Positions 28,901 to 39,466 of a stretch of 64,000 nt of DNA are shown here, piece by piece. The DNA lies in NCBI GenBank assembly GCA_900708905.1, contig CAADRB010000019.1, forward strand, positions 2,019,161-2,083,160, read 5' to 3'. Every line of letters starts with the position of its first letter. Within the stretch, counting starts at the first letter, position 1. The DNA comes from Hymenolepis diminuta (lineage: Eukaryota > Platyhelminthes > Cestoda > Cyclophyllidea > Hymenolepididae). The position numbers were made by a program, and so were the translations under genes. The notes under the pieces were generated by a model. It was not told where the DNA came from, did no database searches, and was given only the letters and a program-made list of their open reading frames with translations.

Positions 28901-30291
28901 TAAATTATTTTCATTAAGGTTGTTGTCGGAAAAATAAAGTAAACTAGTGGTTAACGAGTAAATAATTGATAAAAATGACTATTAAAATTGATATTTTTTT
29001 TCCATTTTATTAAAAAATTTATTTTTAAGCTGTTATAGTGATTAATTTTAAAAAATGTTGCAATCTGTGCTCCTTTTAAAATCTCGGAATAAAATATTTT
29101 TGATGTATCAAAATATCTTGAGGTATTTGTAACTTCAAGTTTAGTAAGATTGTAAAACTTTCACGAGGAATCTGTATACTTACTAAAACTTAAATAATTT
29201 TTAATTTTACTGTAAAATTAAATAATTTTCGCAAACTACTGAATACCTTATTAGTAGAACCTTTGAAAGTTCATGTTAATCAATTTACTTAAATATCTTT
29301 TTATTTTCTCCTTTTAATCAAAGTTAAAATGTTTAAATTAACTAGATTTTTTAAAATACTCTCTTTACTCTTTCCTTTTCAGGGTTTCAAATTACTGATT
29401 TTTATAGTGCGAATTTCGCCATTCCAAGTTATCAAAATAATGCGTTCCTTTCCCAAGCTTCACAAAAATTTACTGCATCGTTATTATTCATATGTAATGA
29501 ATAGGTGAATCTCTTAAAAGAAATTTTTTATTTTACAAGAATTTGCCGTTATTCTGTTAGATATCTAAACGTGGTATTGGCTTTTGTTTAAATCCAAAAC
29601 ATACTCTTTGTGGATGAGAAATTCAACAAATTATGTGCAGTTACATATATGCAATCTAAATACCATTTAAAACGAGACTATTTTAAATATGTATAATTTC
29701 TACTTCAATATGTATTGGAAATTCAAATTCTATGATACTGGTAGAACAAAGTCAGTTTTCGCTGTCTTGACGTAATAAAATGAAAACAAATAGGGCAAAA
29801 ATAGCATTAATATAAAATGTTATATGAGTTAAAAATCTTAAAGCTATTTATTTTTTGCATAGTTAAGCCTAAACTTAAACAAATAATTCCTGATTCGTGT
29901 CTCCGATTTACATCAAAATATTTCTGTGCATAAGGCGACTCTTAATCCTATACCATTTTTTTATTTTCAGACCGAAGACGTATTAAATGGCAAACGAAAT
30001 AGCCTGACCGATCGAGACTCTGGCAATGGAGATAGTCTAGACGTCGGATCCTGTCTCCTCGCATTTCCACCCACAATGGAAACTCAAAGAAGCGCCACAC
30101 CCTGTTTCCAGCATTTCCAACTTCCTCACCATGGATTCCAGGCCCAACCAATGGCATTCCCCATTTCTAGCGATCCCCAACTCCCTCAACATTCACCCTT
30201 CTTGATAACTACGACATCATCTACCAGCCCTCAAGAAATCCTTGAGGTCGTTGACAGTAATGGAACTCCACGGACTACAACCTTTGTGTGA
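1..30291 (+). CDS. Protocadherin-like transmembrane adhesion receptor (3' part, four exons)
   Basis: Coding exons are 1-1965, 13856-14438, 22330-22616 and 29971-30291. All boundaries are GT/AG and the phases match (0, 1, 0), giving 1051 residues plus stop. The reading frame is open from base 1, so the protein continues upstream of the window. Order of parts: about six extracellular cadherin (EC) repeats with the calcium motifs DADDN, DVNDH, DVNDC, DLNDN and DVNDN, then a single membrane helix, then a cytoplasmic tail of about 280 residues. Cadherin repeats bind Ca2+ and mediate cell-cell adhesion. One membrane pass and no catenin-binding domain place it with protocadherins rather than classical cadherins. 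The tail contains DSGNGDS, resembling the DSGxGDS motif of delta-protocadherin tails, and ends TTFV, a class I PDZ-ligand pattern. The family call is firm; orthology to a particular member is not claimed. Confidence 0.93.
10655..10770 (-). repeat. tRNA-derived SINE copy (decayed)
   Basis: Read on the minus strand, this has a tRNA-like head ending in AGTTCGATACCCA, matching the RNA polymerase III box B consensus GGTTCGANNCC except at the first G. It is followed by a body with GGCAGTGGTAAAGTCAGAG. Head and body align by eye with the copy at about 43945-44125, including the segment before box B. It is a remnant, not a functional tRNA. Confidence 0.5.
11395..11530 (+). repeat. tRNA-derived SINE copy (plus orientation)
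   Basis: Contains AGGTTCGATAACC (box B-like) followed by a body that aligns with the minus-strand copy at 43945-44125 over more than 100 bp. The shared stretch runs through TTTAAGTCTGGCTAATAAAG, GAGGGTGGCGGAATT and an ATGATGTTGCT segment. A shared non-tRNA body behind a tRNA-like box B is the hallmark of a SINE family. Confidence 0.55.
13856..14438 (+). CDS. Protocadherin exon B: last EC repeat, membrane helix, start of tail
   Basis: The acceptor CCTCCCTTAG is followed in phase 0 by IFASDPDAGENATLVYRI, a canonical EC core that continues the repeat begun at the end of exon A. The last EC ends at LLIHMDDSEP. A hydrophobic helix (14180-14272; MNLYIIAAIVVASFV then ISSVLLVAICLVV) is followed by the basic stop-transfer RRAR. 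The tail then begins, rich in Gly and Asn. The donor GAAG|GTGGGT leaves phase 1. Without splicing, the frame would stop at a TGA at 14444. Confidence 0.93.
14439..22329 (+). other. Intron of 7.9 kb, no gene seen
   Basis: AT-rich; only short spurious ORFs. Two segments, about 18645-18690 and 20595-20642, resemble each other at roughly two thirds of positions (around TTCATGT and GAGCT) and may be decayed copies of one dispersed repeat. No other features recognised. Confidence 0.75.
22330..22616 (+). CDS. Protocadherin exon C: cytoplasmic tail
   Basis: The acceptor CCTTTCAG is followed by AA, which completes the split codon from exon B (G+AA = Glu). The frame then stays open: ANLSYLAPQPSNGGFVYEDA through to CNFIGQKKP. 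The donor is CCG|GTCAGT in phase 0, matching the next exon. Composition is Pro/Ser/Thr/Gly-rich and probably disordered, as expected for a protocadherin tail. A second overlapping ORF in another frame here is a shadow. Confidence 0.88.
22617..29970 (+). other. Intron of 7.4 kb, no gene seen
   Basis: AT-rich. A truncated SINE-like copy lies on the minus strand at 27186-27255. The slightly GC-richer stretch at 25730-26190 holds overlapping ORFs on both strands (81-83 codons) that I do not recognise and treat as chance. Nothing else was identified. Confidence 0.75.
27186..27255 (-). repeat. Truncated SINE-like copy
   Basis: The minus strand has GTGGTCAGCATGC (A-box region) and, after a deletion across box B, GGCCAACGGCACTGGTTAA. 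Both blocks align in order with the copy at 43945-44125. This is weaker than the other copies because the box B core is missing. Confidence 0.35.
29971..30291 (+). CDS. Protocadherin exon D: C-terminal tail and stop
   Basis: The acceptor TTATTTTCAG leads into TEDVLNGKRNSLTDRDSGNG and ends at the TGA at 30289-30291. DSGNGDS resembles the conserved DSGxGDS motif of delta-protocadherin tails. The last residues are RTTTFV: Thr at -2 and Val at 0 fit a class I PDZ-domain ligand, which would tether the receptor to scaffold proteins. The remainder is Pro/Gln/Ser-rich. Confidence 0.9.
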   Translation, partial: TEDVLNGKRNSLTDRDSGNGDSLDVGSCLLAFPPTMETQRSATPCFQHFQLPHHGFQAQPMAFPISSDPQLPQHSPFLITTTSSTSPQEILEVVDSNGTPRTTTFV

Positions 30292-33200
30292 TGCAGACTC
30301 ATTCCAGGCTCTAATAGATCCTTTCCATCTTCTCAAAATACTTTATTTCCTACTCATGCGCATTTTTCTTCATTTTCTTCATCTCAGTATATCGGATACT
30401 TAAAAGAGTCAATTGGGATGTACAGACAAGACTCACTCGGAAAAAATCGTTCACTTCCCCCCTATATTGCATTTACTTGTTTCTCCCTCTAATTTAAGGG
30501 TCTTGAGGGGGAGGATATGATGCGAAAACTTGATTTTCTTCTTCATACTAATATTTTAACATTATCTCATAGTTGAAGATTTTCGCACTCATTATTTTAA
30601 AAAATGTTCAAAATTAGGTGCAAAAGTAGATATTTTTGGCATAAAGTTTAAAAAGTTAAACATTCAGTTGTGTATTTAACCCATAGTTATTTGAACTAGC
30701 TCTGTTTTATAGAGAATAAATCAAATAACTCGCATTGATGAAACATTCTGAAACATTTCAATATGCTGACTAAAAGTTAAGGGAATAAGAATAGACTTAT
30801 ATTATCACTTATTTTCTATTTGCAATTTCTTAACTTGCTGTTTCTAGGTTTACCGCTAAGCACATTGCCCGAGTAGCATCTACTGAGTGTTATATTTTCT
30901 AGACTCGTATTTTCCTCCATTGGCAATAAAGCTACACATTTCCATTAACTTTAAGATACGAACATCAAAGCATTCCGTTTGGCTTAAATTCACAATTAAC
31001 CTCTCAATCAAATTTAAAGTTAAAGTTAGTTTTATAACATTTTTCAAAATTTTTTCGATTTATTTCATAATACATCAACTTCACTAAATAATACGCAAGC
31101 TACTTATCGCTTACAAACTGAAAATCAAAGATGAGTGTTAATTTTTTCCTTATTACTTCTCTAATTACTACCCCTCCTGGGAGCAGTCTCAAATTTCCGC
31201 AGATTTTATTTCAATTATGAAGAAGTATATATATTTTTAGTTATTTAAACTTCCCGTGTTGAGAAGTGTAAATAACGAAAACTAATTAATATCAGATAAA
31301 ACTGTTAATTTCTAGTTTTATCGATTAAATGACATGAAAGGAACAGAGGTATTTGGAAGCAGTTTGCAATATTATGATTAACTATATCACTTCACATATT
31401 CATTTTCAATGAATGAGGATTTCTCTTCGTAGTTAGTCAGAAATGAAGTGTAATGAATTTGATTATTGTTATTTGCACTTCACGTCTAAGAAATTGGATA
31501 ATTTTATTTACATGTGGAATCAAAAGGACTGGGACGGTATGTTAGCTCTCAGTACAGCTTGTTTATGTCACAACGTTTTGAATTGCTGGTTGCCTGTGTG
31601 TTTAAACTCTGTCGATGATTACACTTAAGGAATTATGCACAGATTTCAGTAGTCACTAGAAAGGGCTTTGAAGTCCAGTTTGTTACTTCTTCAAAAATGT
31701 CTGCGATACAGATGATAGGAGGTCGCGATTCATTTCTTTCCAATAATGGGCTCATCAACTACTCGGATACACTATAAAATAGCAAGCCACATTTTTTGCA
31801 GGTCTCCAATCTCTTACCACACCAATTGCTATCCACGGATTGACTGTATTATGGCCATTAAACCTTTCCATTGCGTTTGTAGAATTAACAAGGTCTTCGT
31901 TCATATTTGAAGTTAAATCTACTTTTCATCGTTTGCGCCGAAACTTCAAAACTGTATACACCACTGCCTTACTTTTACTTCACACAATTAAAGTTACTCA
32001 GTTATTGTGAAATGAGACATTGTTCTTTACTTATTTTATTGATGTTTACTTCTAGATTAGTTAATTCCTCTTTTTATCACGATATTCCCCAAAGAACGAT
32101 CTTACCATTTACCCCAGATTTAATTACAATTAAAGGAAAGACTTTGAACTTACATCATTTAATTGTTCTGATTAAAAAATAATCTGCTTATGATAATGAG
32201 ATCATCTTTAATTAACTCTAGTGAATCTGAGATGTTGGAAAATTCTTTCGAACTTTATCTACCTGCTCTTGACTGTAGGAATTTATACAATAATAGAGGT
32301 GGTATGATTAGATGCTCAATTTCATCAATTTAGAAACTGGAGAAAAAAGTCATTAATTTGAATTTTAGAACATAAGAGGCATTATGTAATGAAATATTTC
32401 CTTTATAAGACACTTGGTGCTCTGATTCTATTATCTCATTTCACTCAAGCCTCTTCACTCTTACCTTTTTAGGGGAATAGTTCGCTATTCTTTATAGTTA
32501 GATGCTTTCTCGTGAATAAAAATTGTATAGTTTTTGTTGCACTGTTAGGAGTAATAGTACAAAGGGTTTAAAACATGATGTTAAACACACTGAGTGATTA
32601 TTCGAAGTCAAGTGCATTAGTAAAACATTTGAATGTATAAGATGCTGTCCAGTTGATATAACCTACAAATTCACTGCTGGAAGGTGGTTTCTGATGTTTG
32701 AGCCACTTGACCATTGTTAATATAGATCTTCACGACCATTATATGTGCTACCTCCTTTTAGACGAGACTCTCCATTTTCTGGTTATATTCACATCAGAAA
32801 TACTCTGACTTGATGACTGCTTGTGTGCTCCAATTCTAACTCAATGAGTGCACTTAATGAATCATCCTGACCCCTTTCACATGCACAGAATTTATAGACA
32901 TAATTGTGCGTTTTGTAGTCGAGGCATGTATCATTCAATCTGTTTATTTCGCTTTAAATGTGGGTGTAATTTTGGTGATAACAGGTTGTGATCAGTTTCC
33001 TGCATTATAATCTCACCGAATACACGTTTAAGGTATGGAAACTTAAGCATTTATAAAAGAGTAAAACTCATTTTTTAGTAGAAAAAAGTTTTTGGGATAG
33101 TTAATTCTATAATTAACTCATATTCAATATAAAATATTTTATGAAACATAAGTATTTTAAAAGAAATACAAGCAATAGAAATCTCAAGCAGCGTCTGTAT

Positions 33201-33945
33201 CTTTAAATAGGCAACTTCGCATTTATCTCCTACCTAAGATCACAACCGCTCTACGATATAGACTCTGCTGCTTTCTGAAAAATTGCTGAAAAATAGTGAA
33301 TTCAGACTGTTCCTCTGTTGAAAGGTATTTTTTTCCTTGAGTTGAAATCCTAAAGACACGCTCTTTTCTAAAAATTTTATCTTACCTTCAGTTATTCTCA
33401 ATTTTTATGATCATGGATTATAAATTTTCAGTTGTATATCAATCAAATATCTTGCACAAATTTCACTGCTCTCCGATTACAACGAGTTTAAATAAGGACA
33501 AATGGCTGGACACCTAGAAACGAATATTTATTCAAATTTCCTTCTGACATGTATAGACTTGGCAGCGGTAGGAATGACACATCCAACAGTTTGGAGTCAT
33601 ACTGAAATAGTGCGTTTATTAATATTACTTCTCATGGTAACGCAAAAAGATTACCAGTACTTGATTATGGCGAGGCATCTGAACAGTCCTAAAAAGGATA
33701 AAAATGAGAGAATGGAGAAAAAGTCAGCTTATCAAAAGAGTTTCAGTTCATTTAATTTTTCATAAAGAGATTGGGCATTTAACCTGATGTCCAATCCACA
33801 TCTTCGACTTACAATGTTTTGAATATCAAATTTTCGAATTTGTTCTCTAAGTTTTTGAGTGAATTATCGCCTGCGATGTTCAGAGATTACTGGTAGCATT
33901 GAACGATTGATCATGTCATTTAAATGTATTTGTTACCTTTAATAG
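30292..33945. other. Intergenic / 3' UTR, no gene seen
   Basis: About 3.6 kb of AT-rich sequence after the protocadherin stop. ORFs of 60-90 codons on both strands show no recognisable motif and no convincing splice sites. I annotate no gene here. Confidence 0.6.
30715..30720 (+). other. Candidate polyadenylation signal for the protocadherin gene
   Basis: First AATAAA noticed downstream of the stop codon, about 420 nt into the presumed 3' UTR. A second AATAAA is at 30925-30930. Confidence 0.4.
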
Positions 33946-34152
33946 CCGATTATTTACAGATCCATTAATTGAAACATCAAATCAAAATGGAATCAGAGTT
34001 TATTCGCAATGCCTATTTCTTTGGTCCTCTGAGAAATAATGGTTTGAATTAATTTATCATCAATTATCATTTCAATCATGATTGAATAGAAGGAAGCCTG
34101 ATCAGCGAATTCCGAAGGCTCCTTCATTTCGGAAAAATCAGCTTTTGAAAAC
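33946..34152 (+). repeat. 207-bp direct repeat, copy 1
   Basis: Identical base for base, as read by eye, to 35067-35273. The offset is exactly 1121 bp over the full 207 bp, and divergence is immediate on both sides. The second copy contains the 3' end and stop of a candidate minus-strand exon, so this copy is a duplicated gene fragment or exon tail. Confidence 0.95.
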
Positions 34153-35066
34153 TGTACATACTATAATACCAGCTAACAAGATTTTAACACTGTAGAAACC
34201 ACTATAAATGAGTCAAAGAAGACACTAATTATTAAAGTGGGAATAAGATATTCGCCTTCTTATTTAACTGCTTAGGGAATCTGTTACGATCTACAATGCT
34301 GAAATTCCATGTTTCCCACTTAGAGATAAGTACAAAGATATATATACAAAGAAATATTTTTCACCCATTAAAATTGTATTTCCGCCTTCTCTAAAATTAA
34401 AACAACAACTCAAGGGGAAATTAATCTTTAAGCGGTAAATCCGAAGGTTATGTAGATCAATCCATAGAATTACTTGACTATTTTTTGGTTATTTTACATT
34501 GGTTTGTAGAGTTACGGTACAAATCATATATGAATATAAGAAAAAATAGCTTTAAATTGTAATTTTATTAATTCTTTGAGTTTTTCGAAAATTATAGCCT
34601 TCGCTTCTAAAGTTATCTTAAAAAGTGAAAATTTATTGCCTTTCCGCCTTTTTGTATGATAATTAAAGACTGGTCTTTGCACTTTATACGTCTTATAAAT
34701 CCTGACATGTCTTGAAATTTCCCTACTTCATTCACCGAATCAACAGTTGCAAAGCTTTTTTTAATTAGACAAATAAATAATATTTGTTCGCGATTTATTG
34801 AATTTTGTTTATTTATATTCATCTCAAATAATCTTCCTGCTGCACTATCTTATATCGAATCGGCTACAAATTAAGAGAAATATTTATTATAGAAAATATA
34901 TTCACTAGAGTTGATTTTGAATTTCATTTTCTTGTTGTTTCCAAATAGAATTTTATTTCATTCCACGAATTAACATATTTCAAAACTTCCTAACTATTAG
35001 GTTTGGAGAGACATAAATCAGTGAACAAGAAAGGATGTGATCGCTGACTTTTAATTAAATTCTGAA
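34153..35066. other. Spacer between the 207-bp repeats, no gene seen
   Basis: AT-rich; one 69-codon minus-strand ORF (34613-34822) of unknown relevance. Confidence 0.5.
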
Positions 35067-35273
35067 CCGATTATTTACAGATCCATTAATTGAAACATCA
35101 AATCAAAATGGAATCAGAGTTTATTCGCAATGCCTATTTCTTTGGTCCTCTGAGAAATAATGGTTTGAATTAATTTATCATCAATTATCATTTCAATCAT
35201 GATTGAATAGAAGGAAGCCTGATCAGCGAATTCCGAAGGCTCCTTCATTTCGGAAAAATCAGCTTTTGAAAAC
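35067..35273 (+). repeat. 207-bp direct repeat, copy 2
   Basis: Second copy of the perfect repeat at 33946-34152. On the minus strand it carries the last codons and stop (35114-35116) of the candidate exon 35114-35486. Confidence 0.95.
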
Positions 35274-35486
35274 AATACATCTTTTCGCCTACTTCTTGCC
35301 ATTGATATGACCTTTAAACAATTTGTTGTGATCAACGGTTGTCCATTAATTTGTGATTCACAAATAGTAGATCTATGCCAGACGTTCACTAAGATGTATT
35401 TCATTCTTTCAAATCTAGGCGAATAGTTTAGGATGTGCACATTCAGTAGAGGGGTGTGTATGTGTTTAGCAAAATATTCCAGAAGA
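35114..35486 (-). CDS. Candidate terminal exon of an unidentified minus-strand gene
   Basis: The frame is open for about 124 codons from a possible acceptor (...AAGAAAG|T at 35487) to TGA at 35114. It reads LLEYFAKHIHTPLLNVHILN, then VNVWHRSTICESQINGQPL, then KEPSEFADQA near the end. Amino-acid composition is protein-like, and the open frame extends upstream of the first Met, as expected for an internal or terminal exon. The motif SEFAD followed by x-A recurs in another minus-strand candidate exon at 39322-39466, with different codons, which favours real coding. No family was recognised. Upstream exons probably lie at 35.5-36.7 kb, but their joins are uncertain. Confidence 0.35.
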
Positions 35487-35563
35487 CTTTCTTAAATATA
35501 CAAAGATACGAAGACTAATAGATCAGTTGACATTTTACTCAAGCTTATAAATTATATATAATG

Positions 35564-35800
35564 TTACACAGACCTGATTGCAAATGTCTCGTCCATAAAG
35601 GGCAAATAGCATCGTTTCCGTTGGAATAATATCATTGCAAGGTACATAGCCAGACAACTGTGAATAAATAAATATATATTATTTTGCTGCCACAGTATCG
35701 CCTCCTCGTGGTGATTTAATCTGGTGTGACTTCTCTTCGATTTATGGAGATAATCTCCCAAGGGGATTTTGCTATTGGACAAGTTATTCTATCCAATAAA
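35564..35800 (-). CDS. Candidate internal exon(s) of the unidentified minus-strand gene
   Basis: An open minus-strand frame reads NLSNSKIPLGDYLHKSKRSH and later RKRCYLPFMDETFAI. It reaches a possible donor ATCAG|GTCTGT that would join in frame to the candidate exon below 35487. A competing frame in the lower half is also open. No homology recognised; boundaries are uncertain. Confidence 0.25.
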
Positions 35801-35854
35801 TACACTATACAATGATTCAAACCTAGCTACAATTCACTAATTCTCATAATTCCT

Positions 35855-36221
35855 TCAAAACCAACTTGAATCACCTATCACGACCGGGAATTGACAATTT
35901 CTTTCAAAGAAATGATAGAGCCTACTTTCTATTCGAATAAATTTCCAAAAATGCCGTTCCAATCTGATTTCTTTCAATGGTTCGATATAAACGATCATAT
36001 ATAAAATGTAAATCTTTGGATTATTTAAGAAATTGCTCTTCACTCTTATAAGACGTCACTAAAATGCGGTTATTTTCATCAAGTGGCATTAAATAATAAT
36101 ACTTAAAGTGTATTATTAGTTTGTGAAACAGAAGAGAACAAATTGTGTTGAATAGCATTTTTTTTCTAATTTCACTTGATTCAGAAGAGGAATTAAAGTC
36201 ATTGCGCTTTTCGTAATTCAC
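35855..36221 (-). CDS. Candidate exons of the unidentified minus-strand gene
   Basis: Two overlapping minus-strand open frames can be joined in frame by a 46-nt GT/AG intron (ATTTTA|GTGACG ... CCAAAG|ATTTAC). The result contains MPLDENNRIL then IEPLKEIRLERHFWKFIRIE. The join is plausible because short introns are normal in this genome, but it is not proven, and a different frame across the second exon is also open. Function unknown. Confidence 0.22.
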
Positions 36222-36584
36222 TCAATTGCTGATGGGTTAGATTAAAACTGGTAGTGAGATATAAGGAAAATAAAAGTAAGTAATTAGGTTGAACTATGTT
36301 TTTTTTATTATTCTAGGTGCAATTTTTCATAAGTTCTGTTTGGGAGTACTGTTAGCTAGAAAATGAGAGTGACACGATCATCCAATCCCTAAACTTAGGG
36401 AATTCTAAGTATAATCTATCTTCTGCTATCTGAAATATATGAACGTAAACCGATAACTGGTGCAGTTATCATCCAATCACCTGAAAGTAAAGCTTTCAAA
36501 TATCACGAGCCTAGAAGGACTTAAGGACAAAGTGGTACCAGTTGCATATCCAGATATTTGGAAATCCTTGGTTTCAAGACTTAC

Positions 36585-36707
36585 CTCTTCGGCTCTTTAA
36601 GAAGATTTTTTTGTTAAACGAGGCAAGAATAAATAACTTCCTAATCCCATTAGGAGAAGTGCTCACATCACTTGATTTGGGTAGAGGAAAGGTATCCTGG
36701 AACCACT
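36585..36707 (-). CDS. Candidate exon with a strong splice donor, minus strand
   Basis: The minus strand reads WFQDTFPLPKSSDVSTSPNG then IRKLFILASFNKKIFLKSRR, and ends at a near-perfect donor (AGAG|GTAAGT). A 104-nt intron with acceptor TTACTTTCAG would join it in phase to GDWMITAPVIGLRSYISDSR (from 36480 downward), after which the frame stops. The in-frame stop just upstream means it must start with an acceptor near 36708. Probably part of the same unidentified gene as the candidate exons at 35.1-36.2 kb. Confidence 0.35.
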
Positions 36708-39158
36708 CTTACGAGAATCTCACATTATATGCATTATGCCTTATCTTTAACAAAGTTGGTTAGTCATCCACGCTACCGGATCTGCGCCGATAGAAATTAA
36801 ACTCTTTACCTCTCACTGACGGATGTGAACCTTGATCAATTCGCCACCTGGCCCAATAAAAGCCAACTGTTGGATAAAACAGAATATTTATGCAAAAGAA
36901 ATTTAAGTAAAAACTTTACATAACTGTGAAAATACACCTATATTATGAGTCGTTGTTGTGTATAATTTAGAGAAAATAAAAAAGTCTGCTTTTCTGAAAC
37001 TGAAGGCTATTTGGGAGGCTCTTAGGCTATAAAACCAGCTCTTTCTAATTCAAATTCAATATTGTTTTATGGAAAATTTTGCCGAGGAAATAACTATCAA
37101 AATGACCAAACAAAATATTTATGAGCCACAATTAACGCTATGGAAACCCTAAGTCATTACGCAAATAGCAGCTTCCATTCCCTATATTTCTGTCATCCAA
37201 ACAATGTTTTCCTAGATGGTTCTTATCTATTTTGTCCTGTCGAAGTTAAATACACACCTTCCAGTTTCAAAATAATCTTTTCAGCAGCTATGTTCGGACC
37301 ACATCTCAGCCATTTAAACTTTTTCGTTGTATTTTGAGTGAAAATAGGCTATTTTTAAGGAAAAGGCTGCTTTACACCCTATCTCACTTATACAACTCTG
37401 AGGCGAAGCTGGTTGAATTATTGATGAGATGCGAATGCTCCTTCTTTCCACACGTGAACGCATACACCAAGGCCTCAAGGGAGTAGGAAGAAGAAGCGGA
37501 CAAAGTGAGAATTGCACGCAAATCACAGTATTCGCACACCTTCACGATGCCCTCCCCAACTCTGCCCCCCACCTCTCTTGACCATTACACCCCTTGCCAA
37601 ATTCTTATATTTCCCCTCGATTCATGAATTATGCAGAGCGCTCTCTCTCGAGTTGGATATTTAAATATGTTAATATACTTAATGGGGAAAACTGTTTAAC
37701 ACTTCGTGCTACATTATCAGTCAGTGAGGTGTCACTCGGTTTGTCGGTAACGTCGAAAAGTCACACCTATCCGTTCCGAGTCATTTCCGAATGTAGAAAC
37801 AGCGTTACTTATGTAAAGAGATTTGAAGGAGATGAACTTATGTAAAGAAAACATTTAGCTGAATTAAAAGGCGCTTTCCTATGGTTTTTCGTCTTACACT
37901 CATTATCTAACCTAACGCATATTATTTATAATAATTTGGCAAATGAATTAGAAGCTTAGAACTATTATACTAGACTTCTGATTAATTAAACGTAAAGAAT
38001 AACCTTTCGTTTCTCATTCAAAATACATCTATGCACTCAATCAGTGTGTCTTATTGTGCAAGTTCGGAAAGACATTGTCTGATATAACTTTTGATTTCTT
38101 CAATGACATATCCCTGTTTGGACAAAAGGGACAAACTTTTTGAAACGTTAATGCTCAGTCTTTATAGCTTGAAGATAAAATTCTGCTGATTTCTGTCTAA
38201 ATATGAACTATTGACTCAGAAATACCCCAGAGAATGAAGAATGATAATCTTCCAGACATGTTAAAATCAAGTAATCTGTTTAATATCACGTAAGACCACT
38301 CGGTTTCCCAACATTTAGAATGAAAAATTGAGTGAGGTGGGAAGGCAGATCATCACAGTTAAACAACCGATTATTAAGCACTTAATATCATAGACGTTAA
38401 TTTGATTAAAAATCCAGGTCTTCAATCAAGATATTTTTATTTTTGAATGTGATTTACCCATTGAGAGAATATTATACAACCCGAATCCAAAAAACCAAAT
38501 GCAACAGAACTCTCTCATCCCTTGATGTTGCTCTCGATATCTTTTTGATACCCCTCCCCTCCCCCGCCCCATTCTTTAGAATTATTTTGACTTACTGTCA
38601 ATTGATTTCCCGAATTGAAAATTTTCAAACTTTAGTTACTTTGCTCAGGGCTATAATATAATAATGTCAAATTCATTCTAAACAATTGTTAATTTAGTCA
38701 TTTGTATATTATTCTTAAGGGAAGAATCAGTATCCAGTACAATTCTTCTTGCTAAATTTAAAGTCTTTCGATAAATCCAAAGAGCAGAGGGAAATGACAA
38801 ATCATTCGAAGTTTTGAGTTAGAATGTGTTATTATATTCCGTATTAACTTCGTATTAGCAGAGAGTAAAAATTGATTGAACAGTGAATTAAAATGGAGCA
38901 TTGTCTCTTCTATTATTACTTCAAATCGTACTCTCCGATCCTGCCCATGTAGGGAAGAGTTGAGGCTCAAAGATTTTCAATGACGCCGAGAAAAGTACAT
39001 TCTTCCCATTCGATCTCAACTATCTTACATTTGACAGAGAACATTCTTATTCTTTTAAACCTTTTTTCATTTTATACTCCTGCAAAGACGACGCAGACTG
39101 TCTATAAGGAGTATCACAAGTTCTCAACCTCCTTCACTAGGTCTTTTGGGTTGTCTGA
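36708..39158. other. Gene-poor interval, nothing firmly supported
   Basis: AT-rich sequence with several 60-80 codon ORFs on both strands (for example minus 37384-37572, plus 37594-37845, minus 38758-38970). None has recognisable motifs or clear splice signals. Confidence 0.5.
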
Positions 39159-39466
39159 CTAGAAGCTTAGCTCAGCCAATAGCTTCTGGTCCCCATCGCA
39201 AGAGGAAGGCTAAAATAGCCTTACTCTTTGCCTTGGATTGCAGCGAATAGTGTGAATTCTTTATAAAACCGTTCAAAATGAAGTTAATTTGGGTACATTG
39301 AGAAACATCTAGAAAACGTACATGGTCTCACACACATTTCTGGAGTTTACATTGATGTTGTTTGAAGATTTCATCAATTGTTTCTCCCAGACTGATGAAA
39401 TGGCCATTCTCACAGCTGGATCTGCGAACTCTGATAGTCCAGAAACTTTGGACCACCCTTCACGTT
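39159..39466 (-). CDS. Candidate last three exons of an unidentified minus-strand gene
   Basis: Proposed exons are 39322-39466, 39225-39258 and 39159-39185, with introns of 63 and 39 nt, all GT/AG and phase-consistent (donors GTACGT and GTAAGG). The spliced end reads EREGWSKVSGLSEFADPAVR, then MAISSVWEKQLMKSS, then IRCNPRQR-KLLAELSF and a TAG stop. SEFADPA echoes SEFADQA in the candidate exon at 35114-35486, so the two may be paralogous gene ends. The tiny intron matches the short introns of the firm genes here. No known family was recognised; upstream exons were not located. Confidence 0.35.
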
